The notes under the pieces: model-generated | Told to the model about the DNA's origin: nothing | Database searches by the model: none | What the model saw: only the letters and a program-made list of their open reading frames with translations | In this document: positions 1 to 8,096 of the stretch, piece by piece | Layout of the letters: each line of letters starts with the position of its first letter | Numbering within the stretch: position 1 is the first letter of the stretch | Made by a program: the position numbers and the translations under genes | Assembly: GCF_031987975.1 (NCBI RefSeq) | Contig: NZ_DALZYX010000001.1 | Coordinates: 124,001-188,000, forward strand | Reading direction: 5' to 3' | Length of the DNA stretch: 64,000 nucleotides | Source: Pseudescherichia sp031987975 | Lineage (GTDB): Bacteria; Pseudomonadota; Gammaproteobacteria; Enterobacterales; Enterobacteriaceae

Positions 1-1
1 A

Positions 2-1486
2 GGCACCATCAGCTCCTCCTACTATCAGCCTAATCTTGGGGGCGATATGGCGGCGGTGCGCGGCATGGCGAAAGCGCTACTGGAGACGCAGCGCCAGCGG
101 CAGGCTGACGGCCAGCCCGGTATTTTCGATGAGGCGTTCATCGCTGAGCACACCCAGGGCCTTGAGGCGTGGTTTGCGCAAATCGATGCGACTCCATGGG
201 CAACGTTGGTTGAGCAGTCTGGCCTGACGGAGCAGCAGCTGCGCGAGGCGGCAGGCATCTGGCAGAACGCTGAGCGGGTAATATGCACTTGGGCGATGGG
301 CATAACTCAGCACAAGCACTCTCTCGATACCGTACGAGAGATCGCCAATCTGCAGCTACTCGGCGGCCATCTCGGTAAACCCGGAGCTGGCCTGTGTCCG
401 GTGCGCGGCCACAGCAACGTACAGGGCAACCGCACGGTGGGTATCGATGAGAAACCGCCTGCCGCCCTGCTGGATAGCCTCGCCCGTCACTTTAACTTCG
501 AGCCGCCGCGCAGGCCGGGCCACCATACCGTCGATGCCATCAACGCCATGCTGCGCGACGAGGTTAAGGTTTTGATCGCCCTCGGTGGCAACCTGGCCGC
601 CGCTGCGCCGGATACGCCGCGCACCTGCGAAGCGCTGCGCCGTTGTGGGCTAACGGTGTATATCAGCACCAAGCTCAACCGCAGCCATCTGATGCCGGGA
701 AAAGCCTCGCTGATCCTGCCGACGCTGGGGCGTACGGAAGAGGATGTACAGGCCAGCGGTCGGCAGTTTATTACCGTAGAAGACTCTTTCAGCATGGTCC
801 ACGCCTCCGAAGGGATCGGCAAACCGCTGGCCGACACCCAGCGTTCAGAGACGTCGATTATTGCCAATATCGCCCACGCGACTCTCGGTGATGCCGCCGT
901 TAACTGGCTGGCGCTGGCGAGCGACTACAGCCTGATCCGCGACCATATTGCCGCCACCCTCCCGGGCTTCGCTGACTTCAACGCCCGCTGCGATCTGCCG
1001 GGTGGTTTCTGGCTGGGTAATGCTGCTGCCGCGATGACGTTTAATACGCCCTCCGGCAAGGCTGAGTTTAGCGCCGCGCCGCTGCCGCTGTCCGTGCGCG
1101 AGGACGCGCCGTTTATTCTGCAAACGCTGCGCTCCCACGATCAGTACAACACCACCATTTATGGCCTGGATGACCGCTATCGTGGCGTTTACGGCCAACG
1201 TGAGGTGCTGTTCATGCATGCCGACGACATTGCGGCGCTGGGTCTGCGGGATGGCGATCGCGTGGACATCACCACCGAAGCCGATGACGGTATTGTCCGT
1301 CAGGTGAAAGATTTCAAACTGGTGGCCTACGCCATCCCACGCGGTAACCTTGCCGCCTACTACCCGGAGACGAACCCGCTGGTTCCCCTCTCCCGCACTG
1401 GCGAAGGGACAGGTACTCCAACCTCAAAATCGATTCCGGTCCGCGTGACCAAAGCGCAAGCTCAGCCAACGCTGCGCATCGCTTAA
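2..1486 (+). CDS. FdhF/YdeP-family molybdopterin oxidoreductase (5' truncated by window)
   Basis: Only the C-terminal part is present. The frame is open from base 2, before the first internal ATG, and stops at 1486, so the true start lies outside the window. Recognisable stretches are LGKPGAGLCPVRGHSNVQG, typical of formate-dehydrogenase/YdeP molybdopterin enzymes, TKLNRSHLMPGKASLILP, and SHDQYNTTIYGLDDRYRGV near the end, which belongs to the molydopterin-dinucleotide binding domain. YdeP-type proteins are about 760 aa, so roughly a third is missing. The substrate of this family is not established; E. coli YdeP is associated with acid resistance. A rho-independent terminator follows directly. 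Confidence 0.88.
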   Translation, partial: GTISSSYYQPNLGGDMAAVRGMAKALLETQRQRQADGQPGIFDEAFIAEHTQGLEAWFAQIDATPWATLVEQSGLTEQQLREAAGIWQNAERVICTWAMGITQHKHSLDTVREIANLQLLGGHLGKPGAGLCPVRGHSNVQGNRTVGIDEKPPAALLDSLARHFNFEPPRRPGHHTVDAINAMLRDEVKVLIALGGNLAAAAPDTPRTCEALRRCGLTVYISTKLNRSHLMPGKASLILPTLGRTEEDVQASGRQFITVEDSFSMVHASEGIGKPLADTQRSETSIIANIAHATLGDAAVNWLALASDYSLIRDHIAATLPGFADFNARCDLPGGFWLGNAAAAMTFNTPSGKAEFSAAPLPLSVREDAPFILQTLRSHDQYNTTIYGLDDRYRGVYGQREVLFMHADDIAALGLRDGDRVDITTEADDGIVRQVKDFKLVAYAIPRGNLAAYYPETNPLVPLSRTGEGTGTPTSKSIPVRVTKAQAQPTLRIA

Positions 1487-1507
1487 TCCCTAATTGCCTC
1501 TCTTACC

Positions 1508-1534
1508 GCCCGTCTTTGTGACGGGCTTTTTGTT
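1508..1534 (+). terminator. rho-independent terminator after the oxidoreductase gene
   Basis: GCCCGTC stem, TTTGT loop, GACGGGC, then a T-rich tail. It lies 22 bases after the stop codon. Confidence 0.85.
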
Positions 1535-1736
1535 TGCCGCCCACAAAATGTGCGAAATTATTTTTTTTAACAATTGCGTAAAACAATTTAACAGATCTAT
1601 CATGTCGCACAATTCACCATATGGTTCATATAATTTCGTTATGGTGGAGATTAGAACCCATTTTACAAGGCAAACCCTGTTTAAATTACCGTTTTGGTTC
1701 ACCCTCGTGCGCCTGAGCGGTTTTTAGGAGAGTGAC

Positions 1737-4100
1737 ATGGCAACTGGCAACACGCCACGCGGGATCGGTCGGATCCTGAAGTGGCTTCTGGCCGGGCTGA
1801 TGATAATTATCGGTCTGGCTATTGGTATTCCCGGCATCAAACTTGTCTCGCTGGGAGGTAGCGCCTACTTCCTGGTGATGGGCGTAGTGATGCTGATCTC
1901 TGCGCTGTTAATTATCAAAAACCGCACCAGCGGTATCGTGCTCTACGCGCTGGCGTTTATCGCCTCAGCGATCTGGGCCGTTAGTGACGCCGGCTGGGAC
2001 TTCTGGCCGCTCTTCTCGCGGCTCTTTACCTTTGGCGTGCTGGCCTTCCTCGCCGCCCTGCTCTGGCCGTTCATGACCACCTCAGGCAGCAAAAAGCCAG
2101 CCTTTGGCGTTGCGGCCGTAATTGCCCTTGCGCTGCTGGTCAGTGCGGGCTGGATGTTCAAGCCGCAGACGCTGGTCACTGCCAACGAAGAAGTGCCGGT
2201 GCAGCCGGTGGCTAAAGGTAGCCAGCAGACCGACTGGAAGCACTGGGGTAATACCACCCACGGTGACCGCTTTGCCGCTCTGGATCAGATCAACAAGCAG
2301 AACGTAAACCAGCTGGAAGTGGCCTGGGTTGCGCGCACCGGCGATATTCCGCAGAGCAACGGCTCCGGCGCGGAAGATCAGAACACGCCGCTGCAGATCG
2401 GTGACACCCTGTTCGTCTGTACGCCGTACAGCAAGGTGCTGGCGCTGGACGTTGACTCCGGGAAAGAGAAGTGGCGCTATGACAGCAAAGCCACTGCGCC
2501 AAACTGGCAGCGCTGCCGTGGCCTCGGCTATTACGAAGATGCTCAGGCTGCGGCCGTTCCTGCTGCGCAGCCTGCTGCCTGCCCGCGTCGTCTGTTCCTG
2601 CCAACCACCGATGCCCGCCTGATTGCGATCAATGCCGATAACGGCCAGCCGTGCGCGGACTTTGGCGACAACGGCTCAGTCGACCTCAGCGTCGGTATGG
2701 GTGAAGTGAAGCCTGGCTACTATCAGCAGACCTCCACGCCGCTGGTGGCGGGTAACGTGGTCGTCGTTGGCGGTCGCGTGGCGGATAACTACTCCACGGG
2801 CGAACCGCCGGGCGTAGTGCGTGCCTATGACGTGCACACCGGCAAGCTGGCGTGGGCCTGGGATCCAGGTAACCCGGCGATCACCGGCCTGCCGCCGGAA
2901 GGTCAGACCTACACCCGTGGGACGCCTAACGTCTGGTCAGCGATGTCTTATGACGCCAAACTGAACCTGGTCTATTTGCCGACCGGCAATGCGACGCCAG
3001 ACTTCTTCGCCGGAGAGCGTACCGCGCTGGACGACAAGTACAGCTCGTCCATTGTTGCTGTCGACGCCACCACCGGCCAGGTACGCTGGCACTATCAGAC
3101 TACCCACCACGATCTGTGGGACTTTGACCTGCCCGCACAGCCGCTGCTCTACGATCTGCCCGACGGCAAAGGCGGCACGACGCCGGTGCTGGTGCAGACC
3201 AGCAAGCAGGGTATGATCTTCATGCTCAACCGTGAAACCGGTGAGCCGGTGGCGAAGGTTGAAGAGCGTCCGGTTCCGGCTGGCAACGTGGAGGGCGAGC
3301 GCTACTCTCCGACCCAGCCTTACTCCGTAGGGATGCCGATGATCGGCAACCAGACTCTGACTGAATCGGATATGTGGGGTGCAACCCCTATCGATCTGCT
3401 GATCTGCCGTATCGAATTTAAAGCGATGCGTCATGAAGGCGTCTTTACCCCGCCGGGCCTCGACCGCTCCCTGCAGTTCCCGGGATCGCTTGGCGGCATG
3501 AACTGGGGCAGCGTCTCGGTCGATCCGAACAATGGCCTGATGTTTGTGAACGACATGCGTCTGGGACTGGCAAACTACATGGTGCCACGCGCGAAGGTTG
3601 CGAAAAACGCCAGCGGCATTGAGATGGGGATTGTGCCGATGGAGGGGACACCGTACGGCGCGATGCGCGAGCGCTTCCTCTCTCCGCTGGGCATTCCATG
3701 TCAGAAGCCGCCGTTTGGTACCATGTCCGCAGTCGATCTGAAGTCCGGTAAGCTGGTGTGGCAGGTTCCGGTAGGTACGGTGCAGGATACCGGCCCGCTG
3801 GGGATCCGCATGCATATGCCGATTCCCATCGGTATGCCGACCCTGGGCGCATCCCTCTCCACTCAGTCCGGTCTGCTGTTCTTTGCCGGTACTCAGGATT
3901 TCTATCTGCGCGCGTTTGATACGGCGACGGGGAGCGAAATCTGGAAGGCGCGTCTGCCGGTAGGCAGCCAGTCCGGCCCGATGACCTACGTGTCACCGAA
4001 AACCGGTAAGCAGTACATTGTGATCAACGCCGGGGGCGCACGTCAGTCTCCGGACCGCGGGGATTACATCATTGCCTACGCGCTGCCTGACAGCAAATAA
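1737..4100 (+). CDS. membrane-bound PQQ-dependent dehydrogenase, glucose/quinate/shikimate family
   Basis: 787 aa. About five hydrophobic segments fill residues 1-140, the membrane anchor that passes electrons to ubiquinone. A periplasmic eight-bladed PQQ propeller follows. Visible motifs are CTPYSKVLALD and SGKEKWRYD in the first blade, HHDLWDFDLPAQ with the catalytic-type Asp, SDMWGATPIDLLICR, and the closing ALPD. Family members oxidise aldoses or cyclic polyols in the periplasm. It differs clearly from E. coli Gcd as remembered (for example, the long Pro-rich insert is absent and blade sequences diverge), so it may be a paralogue rather than gcd itself; no symbol is given. The start is preceded by AGGAG with good spacing. 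Confidence 0.9.
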   Translation: MATGNTPRGIGRILKWLLAGLMIIIGLAIGIPGIKLVSLGGSAYFLVMGVVMLISALLIIKNRTSGIVLYALAFIASAIWAVSDAGWDFWPLFSRLFTFGVLAFLAALLWPFMTTSGSKKPAFGVAAVIALALLVSAGWMFKPQTLVTANEEVPVQPVAKGSQQTDWKHWGNTTHGDRFAALDQINKQNVNQLEVAWVARTGDIPQSNGSGAEDQNTPLQIGDTLFVCTPYSKVLALDVDSGKEKWRYDSKATAPNWQRCRGLGYYEDAQAAAVPAAQPAACPRRLFLPTTDARLIAINADNGQPCADFGDNGSVDLSVGMGEVKPGYYQQTSTPLVAGNVVVVGGRVADNYSTGEPPGVVRAYDVHTGKLAWAWDPGNPAITGLPPEGQTYTRGTPNVWSAMSYDAKLNLVYLPTGNATPDFFAGERTALDDKYSSSIVAVDATTGQVRWHYQTTHHDLWDFDLPAQPLLYDLPDGKGGTTPVLVQTSKQGMIFMLNRETGEPVAKVEERPVPAGNVEGERYSPTQPYSVGMPMIGNQTLTESDMWGATPIDLLICRIEFKAMRHEGVFTPPGLDRSLQFPGSLGGMNWGSVSVDPNNGLMFVNDMRLGLANYMVPRAKVAKNASGIEMGIVPMEGTPYGAMRERFLSPLGIPCQKPPFGTMSAVDLKSGKLVWQVPVGTVQDTGPLGIRMHMPIPIGMPTLGASLSTQSGLLFFAGTQDFYLRAFDTATGSEIWKARLPVGSQSGPMTYVSPKTGKQYIVINAGGARQSPDRGDYIIAYALPDSK

Positions 4101-4103
4101 GCG

Positions 4104-4130
4104 ATAAAAAAAGGGGGCCTCGCGGCCCCC
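4104..4130 (-). terminator. rho-independent terminator of trg
   Basis: Perfect GGGGGCC/GGCCCCC stem with a TCGC loop. The T-run is on the minus strand, serving the chemoreceptor gene; it lies between convergent genes. Confidence 0.85.
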
Positions 4131-4144
4131 AAAGGTTGGTGAAA

Positions 4145-5833
4145 TTAGAACGTTTCCCAGTTATCGCCGCTGGCCAGCGCCGGACGCGATGGCGTAAAGG
4201 GTTTTGTTGCGGCGGGTTTCTCTTCCCGCGCCTGGCTGCCGTGCTTGAGCCGGAAGGTGCCTACCGCCTCGGTCAGACGTGCTGCCTGCTCTTCCAGCGA
4301 CGCCGCCGCCGCTGACGCTTCCTCTACCAGCGAGGCGTTCTGCTGGGTAACGTTATCCATCTCGGTAATGGCCTGGCTAACCTGTTCAATACCGCGACTC
4401 TGCTCGTCGGACGCTGCGGCAATCTCCTGCATGATATCTGTGACGCGTTTTACCGCAGCAACGATATCACCCATGGTATCGCCTGCTGCAACCACTTCTC
4501 CGGAACCGCGCTCAATCAGCGTGACCGATTCGCTGATTAGCCCCTCAATCTCTTTTGCTGCCTGGGCGCTGCGGCTGGCAAGAGTACGCACCTCGCTGGC
4601 AACTACCGCAAAGCCACGACCCTGCTCGCCTGCCCGCGCCGCTTCTACCGCCGCGTTCAGCGCCAGAATATTGGTCTGGAAGGCGATGCTGTTAATCACG
4701 GCGGTAATTTCAGAGATCTTCTTCGAGCTGGCGGAGATGTTGCCCATGGTCTGCACGACGCCGGAGACAATCTGCCCGCCTTTGGTCGCTTTGCCGGAAG
4801 CATCCCCGGCCAGCTTGCTGGCATGGTGGGCGTTGTCGGCGTTCTGCTTCACGGTAGCGGTCAGCTGCTCCATACTGGCAGCGGTCTCTTCGATGGCTGC
4901 CGCCTGCTGTTCGGTGCGCGACGAGAGATCGGTATTGCCCGCCGAGATTTCACTGGTACCGCGATAGATCTCCTCTGCGCCCTGGCGCACCGTACCCACG
5001 GTTTTCACCAGTGAGTGCTGCATTTTTTGCAGGTCGCGGCTGAGGATACCAATTTCGCTGCGCCCGGTAGGCTCGTCGGCATGGGTCAGATCGCCAGAGG
5101 CAATCAGCTCAATACGATGCGCGGCACGCTGGAGTGGACTAATCACGATGCGACGCAGCACAACGAAGGTAATGAGGGTCAGGATCAGCGCCAGCACAAA
5201 CGCGCCTGCCATAAACATCAGGCCAAGCTGCGCACGCTGGTGTGCCAGTTCGCTGAGTTTGTTGGCCCGCTCGGTACGGATCTGAATCGCTTTCAGCAGC
5301 ACCTCGTTATAGGCGGTATCCAGCCCTCTGGCCTGCTCATTTTCATGGTTGATGATCGCCTCAAACATGCCGTTTTTGGCGTACTTCAGCATCGGCTGCA
5401 ACCCGGCGATGTAGGCATCAAACCGCGCCTTAAGCTCGCCATCCAGCGCCTCATCGGCTGGCGTTTTCACGCTGCGGTTCATGTAGGCGTTGAAGCCCTC
5501 CTGCGACTGACCAATACGCTTCTCCGCCTCAGCGATGTTGAGCTTCATGTCATCCATCTCCGCGATGCGGCTGGCCGCCCCGGCATGGATCATATTAATA
5601 CGCGAGGTGCGCAGGTGGTTAGAGCTGTTAGACAGCCCCATGCGGATCTGAATTTCGGCGGTGACGTCCTGCTGATCGCTGTCGGCCTGCATCAGGAAGT
5701 AGCCTGCCAGCCCAGAGCTGAGGGCGAAAAGCAGAAGGATTCCGCCGAGGATAGCGGAGAAAAGGGGTACTAAGCGGATATGATGTAAAAAGCCAACTGT
5801 CTGCGGTTTGTGCATCGCTGCTGTTTTATCCAT
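4145..5833 (-). CDS. trg: methyl-accepting chemotaxis protein Trg (ribose/galactose sensor)
   Basis: 562 aa. The N-terminus (GFLHHIRLVPLFSAILGG) and the periplasmic four-helix domain match E. coli Trg, which senses ribose- and galactose-loaded binding proteins. Order: TM1 at about 17-40, periplasmic ligand domain, TM2 at about 205-228, HAMP, then the cytoplasmic signalling hairpin with the conserved tip sequence around FQTNILALNAAVEAARAGE. The C-terminus ends in NWETF, the CheR/CheB tethering pentapeptide. E. coli Trg, a low-abundance receptor, lacks it. It stands alone, convergent to the PQQ dehydrogenase, with its own terminator. Confidence 0.93.
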   Translation of the reverse strand: MDKTAAMHKPQTVGFLHHIRLVPLFSAILGGILLLFALSSGLAGYFLMQADSDQQDVTAEIQIRMGLSNSSNHLRTSRINMIHAGAASRIAEMDDMKLNIAEAEKRIGQSQEGFNAYMNRSVKTPADEALDGELKARFDAYIAGLQPMLKYAKNGMFEAIINHENEQARGLDTAYNEVLLKAIQIRTERANKLSELAHQRAQLGLMFMAGAFVLALILTLITFVVLRRIVISPLQRAAHRIELIASGDLTHADEPTGRSEIGILSRDLQKMQHSLVKTVGTVRQGAEEIYRGTSEISAGNTDLSSRTEQQAAAIEETAASMEQLTATVKQNADNAHHASKLAGDASGKATKGGQIVSGVVQTMGNISASSKKISEITAVINSIAFQTNILALNAAVEAARAGEQGRGFAVVASEVRTLASRSAQAAKEIEGLISESVTLIERGSGEVVAAGDTMGDIVAAVKRVTDIMQEIAAASDEQSRGIEQVSQAITEMDNVTQQNASLVEEASAAAASLEEQAARLTEAVGTFRLKHGSQAREEKPAATKPFTPSRPALASGDNWETF

Positions 5834-5946
5834 GGCTATCGACTCTCTTATTGTAAGATGCGTAATTACACGCCTGTCAGATAGTCATCGGCAGACATAA
5901 GATTTATCTTATGTCTAAAAGCGCCAACTCGGTCACAGATCCGCAC

Positions 5947-5982
5947 ATTAAAAAGGCTGCCGACGGCTAAACCGCCGGCAGT
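5947..5982 (-). terminator. rho-independent terminator of frmRA
   Basis: CTGCCGACGG/CCGCCGGCAG stem with a CTAAA loop, followed on the minus strand by CCTTTTTAAT, immediately after the frmA stop. Confidence 0.85.
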
Positions 5983-5986
5983 GGGA

Positions 5987-7105
5987 TCAGTTATCGCCGA
6001 AGTGGATAACGGTACGGATAGATTTACCCTCGTGCATCAGGTCAAAGGCTTCGTTGATCTGATCCAGCGGCAGACGGTGGGTGATGAACGGGTCGAGGTC
6101 AATTTTGCCAACCATCGCGTCTTCAACCATGCCCGGCAGCTGGGTACGGCCTTTCACACCGCCAAAAGCGGAGCCGCGCCAGACGCGCCCGGTAACCAGC
6201 TGGAACGGACGAGTCCGGATCTCCTGGCCTGCGCCAGCCACGCCGATGATCACGCTCTCGCCCCATCCTTTATGACAGCACTCCAGCGCCGCGCGCATGA
6301 CGTTAACGTTGCCGATACACTCGAAGCTGAACTCAACCCCGCCGTCGGTCAGCTCAACGATCACGTCCTGAACCGGCTTGTCGTAGTCGTTCGGGTTGAT
6401 AAAGTCGGTTGCGCCCATCTCGCCCGCCAGCTTGAACTTCTCCGGGTTGGTATCAACGGCGATGATGCGTCCCGCCTTCGCCTGGACTGCACCCTGGATC
6501 ACCGCCAGACCGATGCCGCCGAGGCCGAACACTGCAACGTTGTCGCCCTCTTTTACCTTCGCCGTGTTGTGCACCGCGCCGATGCCAGTCGTAACGCCGC
6601 AGCCCAGCAGGCAGACTTTATCCAGCGGTGCCTGCGGGTTGACCTTCGCCAGAGAGATCTCTGCGCAGACGGTGTATTCGCTGAAGGTGCTGGTGCCCAT
6701 GTAGTGATAGATCGGCTCGCCGTTGTAGGAGAAACGGGTGGTGCCGTCCGGCATCAGGCCTTTACCCTGGGTAGCGCGCACGGCCTGGCAGAGGTTGGTC
6801 TTGCCGGATTTGCAGAACTTACACTCGCCGCACTCGGCAGTGTAGAGGGGAATGACGTGGTCGCCAGGCTGCAGGCTAGTGACGCCCTCGCCCACTTCCA
6901 CCACCACGCCGCCGCCTTCATGGCCGAGCACCGCCGGGAAGACGCCTTCCGGATCGTCCCCGGAGAGGGTGAACGCATCGGTGTGGCAGACGCCGGTGTG
7001 GGTGATCTTCACCAGCACCTCGCCTTTCTTCGGTGGCGCTACGTCGATTTCAACAATTTTCAGAGGTTGACCCGGGCCAAAGGCAACAGCCGCACGTGAT
7101 TTCAT
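5987..7105 (-). CDS. frmA: S-(hydroxymethyl)glutathione dehydrogenase / class III alcohol dehydrogenase FrmA
   Basis: 372 aa, the usual family length. It oxidises S-hydroxymethylglutathione to S-formylglutathione in formaldehyde detoxification. Catalytic zinc ligands are visible in THTGVCHTDAF and LGHEGGG. The structural-zinc cysteines are in ECGECKFCKSGKTNLC, and the NAD-binding Rossmann motif is GLGGIGLAVIQG. It lies 31 bp downstream of frmR in one transcription unit. No frmB (S-formylglutathione hydrolase) follows; a terminator and trg come next, so the hydrolase must be encoded elsewhere. Confidence 0.97.
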   Translation of the reverse strand: MKSRAAVAFGPGQPLKIVEIDVAPPKKGEVLVKITHTGVCHTDAFTLSGDDPEGVFPAVLGHEGGGVVVEVGEGVTSLQPGDHVIPLYTAECGECKFCKSGKTNLCQAVRATQGKGLMPDGTTRFSYNGEPIYHYMGTSTFSEYTVCAEISLAKVNPQAPLDKVCLLGCGVTTGIGAVHNTAKVKEGDNVAVFGLGGIGLAVIQGAVQAKAGRIIAVDTNPEKFKLAGEMGATDFINPNDYDKPVQDVIVELTDGGVEFSFECIGNVNVMRAALECCHKGWGESVIIGVAGAGQEIRTRPFQLVTGRVWRGSAFGGVKGRTQLPGMVEDAMVGKIDLDPFITHRLPLDQINEAFDLMHEGKSIRTVIHFGDN

Positions 7106-7136
7106 AGACTCTCTTCCCTTATGTGAACAGTAATGT

Positions 7137-7412
7137 TTATTTTAGATAAGAGCGCAGAAGATGGCCGACTTCCGCCATTCTTACCGCACGCTGGTCGGGC
7201 GTCGTCTCACCGCTGACCAGTTCATCTTTGAGGTGAATTTCGACCATCTCGCCCATCAGGCCGTTAGCAGCCCCGCGCACGGCGGCGATCTGCTGAAGAA
7301 TGGCAATGCAGGGTTCGCCAGATTCCAACGCCCGCTCGAGGGCGTCAACCTGACCACGAATGCGGCGAACACGGGTAAGGATGCGTTTTTTGTCTTCGGG
7401 TGAGTGTGGCAT
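7137..7412 (-). CDS. frmR: formaldehyde-responsive repressor FrmR (CsoR/RcnR family)
   Basis: 91 aa all-helical CsoR/RcnR-family repressor. Pro2 and Cys35, the residues known to be cross-linked by formaldehyde in FrmR, are both present, as is His60. The GGAGGGCG ribosome site abuts ATG 7412. The FrmR-type operator lies only about 15 bp upstream, at the prophage junction, so everything upstream of the operator is now prophage DNA. Confidence 0.95.
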   Translation of the reverse strand: MPHSPEDKKRILTRVRRIRGQVDALERALESGEPCIAILQQIAAVRGAANGLMGEMVEIHLKDELVSGETTPDQRAVRMAEVGHLLRSYLK

Positions 7413-7420
7413 ACGCCCTC

Positions 7421-7467
7421 CTATACTGTAGGGGGGTATAGTAACAATTTTAATATCTTATTGTAAA
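7421..7467 (-). promoter_or_regulatory. frmR promoter and FrmR operator at the left prophage junction
   Basis: On the minus strand, TTTACA (7467-7462), an 18-bp spacer and TACTAT (7443-7438) run straight into TATACCCCCCTACAGTATAG, a C-tract operator of the type FrmR binds. The -35 and most of the spacer lie beyond the 16-bp att core, so they are apparently prophage-supplied. The same -35/-10 arrangement occurs at attR. Confidence 0.7.
7428..7443. repeat. attL core
   Basis: GTAGGGGGGTATAGTA, identical to 56432-56447. Flanks are also similar (ATACTGTA versus ATACAGTA on the left; TGTAAAATTTAT 18-29 bp to the right in both), so the exact crossover could lie anywhere in this roughly 50-bp zone. 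Confidence 0.85.
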
Positions 7468-7543
7468 ATTTATAATTTATTTAGGATCAATAATTTGCGA
7501 AATCACACTCAAGGACATATGGGGACATATACAGCCTTCTTAA

Positions 7544-7604
7544 TGCCCCTAAATCTGCCCCCAATCACCATTTTGCCCCTAAAACGCCCCCGATATGCCC
7601 CCAA
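7544..7604 (+). repeat. five tandem GCCCC(T/C)AA repeats, putative integrase arm-type sites
   Basis: TGCCCCTAA, TGCCCCCAA, TGCCCCTAA, CGCCCCCGA and TGCCCCCAA begin at 7544, 7556, 7574, 7585 and 7596 (spacings 12, 18, 11, 11). Two further copies spaced 11 bp lie at 56351-56370 in the 3' end of the integrase gene. Short repeats on both sides of a core, near helical spacing, are what arm-binding sites of tyrosine integrases look like. Confidence 0.55.
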
Positions 7605-7925
7605 GTTTGTCCGTCAAAAGTAGTCTGGTTAGCAAGCAAAGTCGGCACATCTGACCAACGCCTCGTGTACCTTGGAGAGAGCATTTTACGCTCATCTGCC
7701 AGAGCTGGTGGCTGAGTGGATCGCGTAAGGCAAGCCACGTCTATGCTAACGAGGCATGCATTAATGCCATCTTTATGCCAATAAATGATGTTGTAAAAAT
7801 GAACAACTAATGATTATAGGAGCAGATATAACTTAGTCCACTTATGAATTTTTCAATAACCTGATGCTAATTCGGGAATGCGTTAACGTGGCCGCATAAG
7901 CGATACTCTTTACTCTAAGATTGAT

Positions 7926-8045
7926 ATGAACCAAGTTGCTACCTATCATCTTGTGTCCCTGCTAGTGGAAGAAAGATTTATGGAAAATGATATCTGCTCA
8001 AGAGACAGCACTCTTGAAACTATGCACTGGTTAGAGATAAACTGA
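7926..8045 (+). CDS. possible 39-aa protein, unknown
   Basis: Open frame from ATG 7926 (MNQVATYHLVSLLVEERF start) to TGA 8045, 51 bp before the EEP gene. The ribosome site is weak (TAAG). No family recognised. It might be a leader peptide or chance. Confidence 0.2.
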   Translation: MNQVATYHLVSLLVEERFMENDICSRDSTLETMHWLEIN

Positions 8046-8096
8046 TAAAACCCTTTAAAACCTTATTTATATTATAACTACGAGTCAAAATAAAAC

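Larger units (their letters stand above)
7444..8096. other. prophage left-end non-coding region
   Basis: 653 bp without a convincing gene. It holds the prophage-derived part of the frmR promoter, tandem GGACATAT repeats (7513-7530), five GCCCC-type repeats (7544-7604) and one 39-codon ORF (7926-8045). A reading at about 7670-7730 ending in LPELVAEWIA could be a decayed gene tail. The second half is AT-rich, like the module that follows. Confidence 0.6.

Noticed and set aside
5981..7099. 372-codon plus-strand frame opposite frmA
   Set aside because: Exact antisense of frmA, which has all zinc and NAD motifs; the mirror frame has no recognisable protein.
7431..7436. G6 tract at both att cores as a G-quadruplex
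   Set aside because: A single run of six Gs is not enough for a quadruplex; it is explained by the FrmR-type operator.
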